Made by a program: the position numbers and the translations under genes. Of a stretch of DNA of 64,000 nt, positions 58,704 to 64,000 are shown in pieces; positions within the stretch are counted from its first letter, which is position 1, and each line of letters begins with the position of its first letter. The DNA is from Albibacterium profundi. Its GTDB lineage: Bacteria; Bacteroidota; Bacteroidia; Sphingobacteriales; Sphingobacteriaceae. The stretch lies in contig NZ_JBBVGT010000002.1 in NCBI RefSeq assembly GCF_042159835.1, positions 1,860,001 through 1,924,000 of the forward strand, written 5' to 3'. A model generated the notes under the pieces. The model was not told the origin of the DNA. It ran no database searches and saw nothing but the letters and a program-made list of their open reading frames with translations.

Positions 58704-58819
58704 AAAGATATACGTCAAAACATGCAGGATTGTGGATTTTTTCCACTTTTTTTGCAAAAAAATATTTTAACAAAAATTAACAACTGTTTGCGCTACATTA
58801 GCAGCGTTAAATTACATAA

Positions 58820-61402
58820 ATGAAGCATCTACTAATTATACTCTGTTCACTACTACTGGGAAGCACTTTTTCTTTTGCTCAAATCCAAATGCCTACCAAT
58901 ACCAATTCTTCTGGAAGTTTATTACAACAAATCCAAGATGAGGATATTAGTTATTTGCGACCTAAAGAATACACGATCGGTGGTGTTAAAGTGACAGGAA
59001 CGGAATACTTAGAAAATGATATTTTGATCACGATTTCACGACTAAATGTAGGTAATCGGATCGAAGTTCCTGGAGAAGCTATCACATCAGCAATTCGGAA
59101 TCTCTGGCTGCAGGGACTTTTTGACGATGTTGCAATCAATGTTGATCGAATCGAAGGTAACCAGATATTCCTAGAAATCGCTGTCGTAGAAAGACCGCGT
59201 TTAACACGTATCGACATCAATGGGCTCAGTAAAACACAAACTGAGGATATTAAAGAACGGGTGGATGGGAGCGCAAACAAAATCATAAATGAAAACTTGT
59301 TAACAACCACCGAGGGGACTATCAAACGCTATTTGGCAGAAAAGGGATATTTATATCCTACAATAGAAATGACCCAAGTGAAAGATTCTACGGAAGCGAA
59401 CAATCAGATATTGGTAGTGGATGTGGATCGTAATAAAAAGGTTAAAGTTAACCAGATTAACTTCGAAGGCAATGAGGTTTTCTCTGATCAGAAACTTCGT
59501 AAGTTTATGAAGAAAGTAAAGCAAAGAACTTGGTGGCGATTCTGGGGGCCAGGGAAGTTTACTTACGAAAAATACGATGAAGCAAAGGAATCTTTGATTA
59601 GCAAGATCCATGCTGAAGGCTATCGCGATGCCAATATTATTTCGGATACAGTGAGAAAGGTGAGCGATAAACATATTGAACTAGATTTGGAGATTTATGA
59701 AGGGAAGCAGTATTATTTTGGTAATATTAATTGGTCTGGAAATGCCAAATATTCAGATACGGTATTAAATCAAATTCTTGGAATCCGAAAAGGAGATATA
59801 TTTTCTGAAGAGAAATTAATGTTAAAACTGTACGGGCCATCACGATCAGAGGCGGATGTCTCTACTCTGTATATGAATGATGGTTATTTGACCTTCAATG
59901 TGGATCCGGTCCAAACAAAAGTATATGGAGATACGATCGACCTGGAATTGCGGATGTACGAAGGGCCACAGTATACTGTTAGTAAGGTGACAGTAAAAGG
60001 AAATGATGTAACGAATGACCGTGTAATCCTACGTGAAATTGCAAATAAACCAGGTCAGAAATTTTCGAAAGATTTGGTGATGCGGACAGTGCAAGAAATT
60101 GCACAATTAGGTAACTTTGATGAAACCAAAACCAACCCTGTTCCTATACCAAATCCGTTAGAAGGAACGGTTGATATGGAATACCACGTGGTTGAGAAGC
60201 CATCCGATCAGATTGAGCTTTCCGGTGGTTTTGGCGGGAATCGCATTATAGGAACTTTGGGTCTAACATTTAATAACTTCTCTACGCGTAAATTATTTGA
60301 TAAAGACGCTTGGAAGCCTCTACCTAGAGGAGATGGTCAGAAGCTGAGTCTCCGTGGTCAAACCAATGGGAAGCAATATCAATCTTATAGCTTCTCATTC
60401 TCCGAACCCTGGTTGGGTGGAAAGAAACCCATTTATTTTGGTCTGAGTGCATTCACCTCTTCGTCATCTTATGGATACAATCCTTGGACGGGACGTCAAA
60501 CGGTACCTGACGAAGATATGCAGCGGATTCAAATGGATGGAGTATCTGTTAGTTTAGGTAAGCGATTAAAATGGCCAGATAATTTCTTCAGAATCAACTA
60601 TGCGCTTAATTTCCAACGCTATAAGCTTCAAAACTGGCGAAATTATTTATTTGAGACAGGAACGTCGTATAACGTCAACCTTACTCAAGAAATCAGCCGT
60701 AACTCATTAGATGCGTTAATTTATCCGACCTCCGGTACGAACCTACGGTTTAGTGTACAAGTTACGCCACCTTATTCGTTATTCAATAAAACAAATTATG
60801 CAACGGCGCCCGATTCCGAACGTTATCGTTGGACGGAATATCATAAATGGAAATTTGACTCACAATGGTTTCAACGTATATCAGGGAAGTTAGTTTTAAA
60901 AGCACAGGCACAATTTGGTTTCTTAGGAACTTACAGCAGTGTAACCGGTCAGCCAGCGTTTGAACGCTTTAAGTTGGGGGGCGACGGGATGCAAGGTTTC
61001 GATTTCATCCAAGGTTCTGAGATTATCGCCATGCGTGGTTATGCCAACGGTTATGTAATTCCTGAAGGAGTTGATGTCAATACGGCGATCAATTCGGGTA
61101 GCCCTATATACGCTAAATACCAGTTAGAGCTTCGTCATCCAATCATGTTGAATGATCAGGCAACTGTATTTGGTTTGGTCTTCGCCGAAGCGGGAAATAC
61201 ATGGAATAACTTCAAAGATTTTAATCCTTTCAATGTTCGTAGAACTATTGGGGTTGGTGCAAGGGTGTATCTGCCAATCTTTGGAATGCTTGGGATCGAT
61301 TATGGTCATGCATTTGATCCAGTTCCATTACCAGCAAGTATTAGAGATAACTGGCGACAAACCTTTACGTTTAGTATTCAGCAAAATATTGGTGGCTTCT
61401 AA
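58820..61402 (+). CDS. bamA: Outer membrane protein assembly factor BamA
   Basis: An 860-residue Omp85 protein. The signal peptide (about 1-20, ending FSFAQ) is followed by five POTRA domains (about 50-450) and a 16-strand barrel (about 460-860) with a conserved region FKLGGDGMQGFD near 718 and a C-terminal FTFSIQQNIGGF strand ending in Phe. It inserts barrel proteins in the outer membrane. The gap before it has a weak GTGGA/TCCAC hairpin with a T-run (58732-58753) that may end the uppS transcript. Confidence 0.95.
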   Translation: MKHLLIILCSLLLGSTFSFAQIQMPTNTNSSGSLLQQIQDEDISYLRPKEYTIGGVKVTGTEYLENDILITISRLNVGNRIEVPGEAITSAIRNLWLQGLFDDVAINVDRIEGNQIFLEIAVVERPRLTRIDINGLSKTQTEDIKERVDGSANKIINENLLTTTEGTIKRYLAEKGYLYPTIEMTQVKDSTEANNQILVVDVDRNKKVKVNQINFEGNEVFSDQKLRKFMKKVKQRTWWRFWGPGKFTYEKYDEAKESLISKIHAEGYRDANIISDTVRKVSDKHIELDLEIYEGKQYYFGNINWSGNAKYSDTVLNQILGIRKGDIFSEEKLMLKLYGPSRSEADVSTLYMNDGYLTFNVDPVQTKVYGDTIDLELRMYEGPQYTVSKVTVKGNDVTNDRVILREIANKPGQKFSKDLVMRTVQEIAQLGNFDETKTNPVPIPNPLEGTVDMEYHVVEKPSDQIELSGGFGGNRIIGTLGLTFNNFSTRKLFDKDAWKPLPRGDGQKLSLRGQTNGKQYQSYSFSFSEPWLGGKKPIYFGLSAFTSSSSYGYNPWTGRQTVPDEDMQRIQMDGVSVSLGKRLKWPDNFFRINYALNFQRYKLQNWRNYLFETGTSYNVNLTQEISRNSLDALIYPTSGTNLRFSVQVTPPYSLFNKTNYATAPDSERYRWTEYHKWKFDSQWFQRISGKLVLKAQAQFGFLGTYSSVTGQPAFERFKLGGDGMQGFDFIQGSEIIAMRGYANGYVIPEGVDVNTAINSGSPIYAKYQLELRHPIMLNDQATVFGLVFAEAGNTWNNFKDFNPFNVRRTIGVGARVYLPIFGMLGIDYGHAFDPVPLPASIRDNWRQTFTFSIQQNIGGF

Positions 61403-61425
61403 AAACATTAGAAGTGCTTAAAAAT

Positions 61426-61465
61426 AAAAAGGAGGTTGTATCATGGTGCAACCTCCTTTTTATTT
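61426..61465 (+). terminator. Terminator after bamA
   Basis: AAAAAGGAGGTTG pairs exactly with CAACCTCCTTTTT around a 10-base loop and is followed by ATTTT. It closes the bamA transcript. Confidence 0.9.
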
Positions 61466-61494
61466 TGGATCATGTGCGAGCGGATTGTTGATGG

Positions 61495-61545
61495 ATTGTA
61501 TCCGCATTGTATCCGCATTTTTATAGGAAAAATGCGGATACAATG
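61495..61545. repeat. Direct and inverted repeats between bamA and the SusC-like gene
   Basis: ATTGTATCCGC occurs twice in tandem (61495-61505, 61506-61516). The second copy lies in a perfect 18-bp inverted repeat (arms 61505-61522 and 61528-61545, loop ATAGG). A GC core with AT flanks lets the hairpin form in RNA or DNA. The rest of the 314-base gap (bases 61403-61716) is AT-rich, with the bamA terminator and no gene seen. Confidence 0.85.
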
Positions 61546-61716
61546 TAGGTAAAGTGTTCAGCGAATTAGCTTGGGAGGAGAACAAGTGTACCTTGTTTTA
61601 AAGTTAATACTTTTCTGAATTTCTTTATTATTTAAGGTTATAATTTCGTACTTTAGGCATTATTTCAAAAGCCTTGAGGGCTTTGGTGCTAACCCTTTGT
61701 TAAATTGATCTAAAAT

Positions 61717-64000
61717 ATGATGCAAAGACTACTCTTATTTACTCTTAGTTTCTTTATTCCGATTGCTGTTTTTGCGCAGTCACAAGTTACGGGGACCGTG
61801 ACCGCTGCAAATGGAGATCCACTTATAGCAAGTGTGCAAATAAAAGGAACAACACAAGGACTTTCTACGGATGCGGAAGGTCGCTTTGTCTTAACAGATG
61901 TTCCTGATAACGCTGTTCTCGTAATTTCTTCCGTTGGTTATCACAGCCAAGAGATAAGTGTCAATGGTCGAAATGTTGTTAACGTTGTCCTCGAAATTTC
62001 TGATCAAGCACTGGATGATGTTATTATTGTTGCCTATGGTACATCAACTAGGGGCACCTTTACAGGATCGGCATCTACCGTAGACCAAGAAGATATTAAA
62101 GACGCTCCGTATACATCATTTGAAAGCGCACTAATCGGAAAGGTTCCCGGGATGCAGGTTACAAATTCATCGGGGCAAGCTGGTTCTGTATCGAGTATTC
62201 GTGTTCGGGGAATTGGTTCGATGAACGCATCTAATGAGCCTTTGTATGTGATCGACGGTGTGCCAATGGTATCTGGAAGTAGTGGTCAATTAGGTAGCTA
62301 TATCTATACGACCAATAATATAATGAATTCAATTAACCCGGCGGACATTGAATCTATAACCGTTTTGAAAGATGCTGCTGCGTCTTCATTGTATGGATCG
62401 CGAGCAGCTAATGGGGTTATCCTTATCAATACAAAAAAAGGGAAGCTAGGAACACCAACTATCAACTTTAGATCATCGGTAGGCTTTACACCTTCATGGG
62501 CTACTGATAATTATGAACCTGCTGGGGTACAAGAACAGGTAAATATGTTATACATGGTTTTTCATGATTATAACACATCTAATGGTGAATCGGATGCAGA
62601 TGCCAATAGTGATGCATTACGAAGATTGAATGGCAAATTCAACAAACATGGCTACTATTTTGAAACAGCAGGTACGGGCCTTTACGATAATGTGAATATC
62701 TTGGGAATGACTGATGGAATTGTCAATAGGGAAGGACGGTATTATGACTGGGATGATGCTCTCTTCCGCACCGGGATGTACCAGACTAACGACCTTTCTG
62801 TGAGTGGAGGAACCGATAAAACAAAGTATTATTCATCTTTATCATATAGTAAAAATGAAAGTCGTATTAAGGTGAATGCATTTGACCGGATTACAGGTCG
62901 TGTGAACCTCTCTCAAAAAATAGGTGATTATGTTGAGTTTTCATCTAATATTAATATCGCTAGGACTGAGCAAGAAGGTTTTAACGATACGAGGAATACG
63001 AGTTCTAATTATTTTATGCAAACTCGAAATCTACTTTGGCCATTATACTGGCCAACGGATTATATGACTGGAGACCCATGGATGGCTCGTTATGGGAGTT
63101 ACGCTCAGAACAATGTCTTTTATGATGACGAGTGGGAAAATACATCGAAGACTTTTCGTGTTTCCGCCATTGAAACATTGAATATTCAGTTGCTGCCTGA
63201 GCTTAATTTTAAGACTGTATTTTCTTATGATGAGTCTGAAGTTAAAGATCATATCTATTATAGTGCTGTTCATTATAATGGTTCGAATACAAATGGCTCC
63301 GTATCTGAACTGAGTACGAATATTAAGAAAATTGTTTCTTCAAATACCTTGACCTATGATAAGCAATTTGGCCTGCATGGTTTGAACCTCTTGGTTGGTT
63401 TTGAAGCAGAAAAAAATCAAACTGATTTTTCAAGAGCGTCAGGGACAGATCTTCCTTCCAGTGCTTTGCATACAGTTGCAACTGCTGGAGAAACGACTGC
63501 GAGTGCATATTTTTGGGGCGGTAATATGCTGTCTGTCCTATCGAGAGCAGAGTATAATTATGACCAAAAGTATTTAGCTTCTGCGTCGTTTCGTCGCGAT
63601 GGTTCATCTAGACTTGGTCCAGATACTCGCTGGGGTAACTTCTGGTCGGTCGCCGGATCATGGCGGTTGAGCCGAGAAGCTTTTTTGCAGGATGTTGACT
63701 ATCTGAGTGATCTTAGACTGAGAGCCTCTTATGGAGTCAACGGTACATTGCCATCTTCAAACTATGGATGGCGGTCTATGACTTCATATACTTCTAAATA
63801 TATGGAGCAAGCTGGTGGTGGTATAAGTACAATTGCAGATGCAAATTTAACTTGGGAAACCAACTACACGTTTAACCTCGGGCTGGAATTTGGATTGTTA
63901 GACCAGCGAATTTATGGTACGATAGAATATTTTAATCGCGACTCCAGAGATTTATTACAAAACGTTCCGATTTCACGAGTTACGGGCTTTGGTAGCACGT
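61717..64000 (+). CDS. SusC/RagA-family TonB-dependent outer membrane receptor (partial, C-terminus beyond right edge)
   Basis: 761 codons are in the window, open to the edge. A signal peptide (about 1-20, IPIAVFA then Q) is followed by a carboxypeptidase-regulatory-like beta-sandwich (about 24-95), a TonB-box-like DVIIVAYGT, the plug domain (about 110-230, with IRVRGIGS and PLYVIDGVPM) and the start of the barrel. It imports glycans or peptides, usually with a SusD lipoprotein, whose gene would be expected just beyond the window. Two adjacent ATG codons are possible starts. Confidence 0.92.
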   Translation, partial: MMQRLLLFTLSFFIPIAVFAQSQVTGTVTAANGDPLIASVQIKGTTQGLSTDAEGRFVLTDVPDNAVLVISSVGYHSQEISVNGRNVVNVVLEISDQALDDVIIVAYGTSTRGTFTGSASTVDQEDIKDAPYTSFESALIGKVPGMQVTNSSGQAGSVSSIRVRGIGSMNASNEPLYVIDGVPMVSGSSGQLGSYIYTTNNIMNSINPADIESITVLKDAAASSLYGSRAANGVILINTKKGKLGTPTINFRSSVGFTPSWATDNYEPAGVQEQVNMLYMVFHDYNTSNGESDADANSDALRRLNGKFNKHGYYFETAGTGLYDNVNILGMTDGIVNREGRYYDWDDALFRTGMYQTNDLSVSGGTDKTKYYSSLSYSKNESRIKVNAFDRITGRVNLSQKIGDYVEFSSNINIARTEQEGFNDTRNTSSNYFMQTRNLLWPLYWPTDYMTGDPWMARYGSYAQNNVFYDDEWENTSKTFRVSAIETLNIQLLPELNFKTVFSYDESEVKDHIYYSAVHYNGSNTNGSVSELSTNIKKIVSSNTLTYDKQFGLHGLNLLVGFEAEKNQTDFSRASGTDLPSSALHTVATAGETTASAYFWGGNMLSVLSRAEYNYDQKYLASASFRRDGSSRLGPDTRWGNFWSVAGSWRLSREAFLQDVDYLSDLRLRASYGVNGTLPSSNYGWRSMTSYTSKYMEQAGGGISTIADANLTWETNYTFNLGLEFGLLDQRIYGTIEYFNRDSRDLLQNVPISRVTGFGST

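Overview
The window comes from a Bacteroidota chromosome, most probably the order Sphingobacteriales (family Sphingobacteriaceae or a close relative). The support is the Bacteroidota promoter style (TTTG, then TAnnTTTG), the division and cell wall (dcw) cluster with an FtsI carrying a C-terminal PASTA domain and a MraY with a large periplasmic insertion, a small histone H1-like protein, and a SusC-type TonB-dependent receptor. I cannot name the species.

Left part, 1 to about 24.7 kb: the right-hand portion of a siphovirus-like prophage. A DUF4942-type adenine methyltransferase runs off the left edge. The late genes follow on the plus strand in standard order: scaffold, head fiber/decoration protein, major capsid protein, connectors, tail terminator, tail tube, overlapping tail chaperone frames with a probable -1 frameshift, tape measure, distal tail, and a 1967-residue tail tip. 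The tail module ends in a diversity-generating retroelement (DGR). It has a variable receptor-binding-type protein, a 113-bp variable repeat (VR) at its 3' end, a hairpin, a template repeat (TR), and a DGR-type reverse transcriptase. VR and TR differ at 20 positions, and all 20 are adenines in TR. Two small conserved-looking genes, a lysis cassette (muramidase, holin, two coiled-coil membrane proteins) and a lipoprotein gene close the prophage. It abuts the 3' end of a tRNA-Arg(ACG) gene, the likely attachment site. Integrase, terminase and portal are not in the window.

Middle part, 24.9 to 44.2 kb: an alpha/beta hydrolase, GAPDH and phosphoglycerate kinase, then the dcw cluster mraZ-rsmH-ftsL-ftsI-murE-mraY-murD-ftsW-murG-murC-ftsQ-ftsA-ftsZ in one direction with tight spacing or overlaps. 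murF and ddl are absent from it. Upstream of mraZ are a strong terminator, four 11-bp tandem repeats and three 10-bp MraZ boxes. A nested inverted repeat containing two DnaA-box-like 9-mers separates ftsA from ftsZ.

Right part, 44.3 to 64 kb: a TTG-started alpha-oxoamine synthase paralogue and the histone-like gene. A leftward group follows (dapA, ligA, a Bcr/CflA transporter, an M3 oligoendopeptidase, a UbiA prenyltransferase, the EngB GTPase). A rightward group comes next (menG/ubiE methyltransferase, SDR, YqeY, alpha/beta hydrolase, CBS protein, nadK, uppS, bamA). The window ends inside a SusC-like receptor gene.

The DGR is the outstanding system. By analogy with known DGRs, TR RNA is copied by the reverse transcriptase with errors at adenines. 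The cDNA then replaces VR and so diversifies the C-terminal ligand-binding face of a tail protein.
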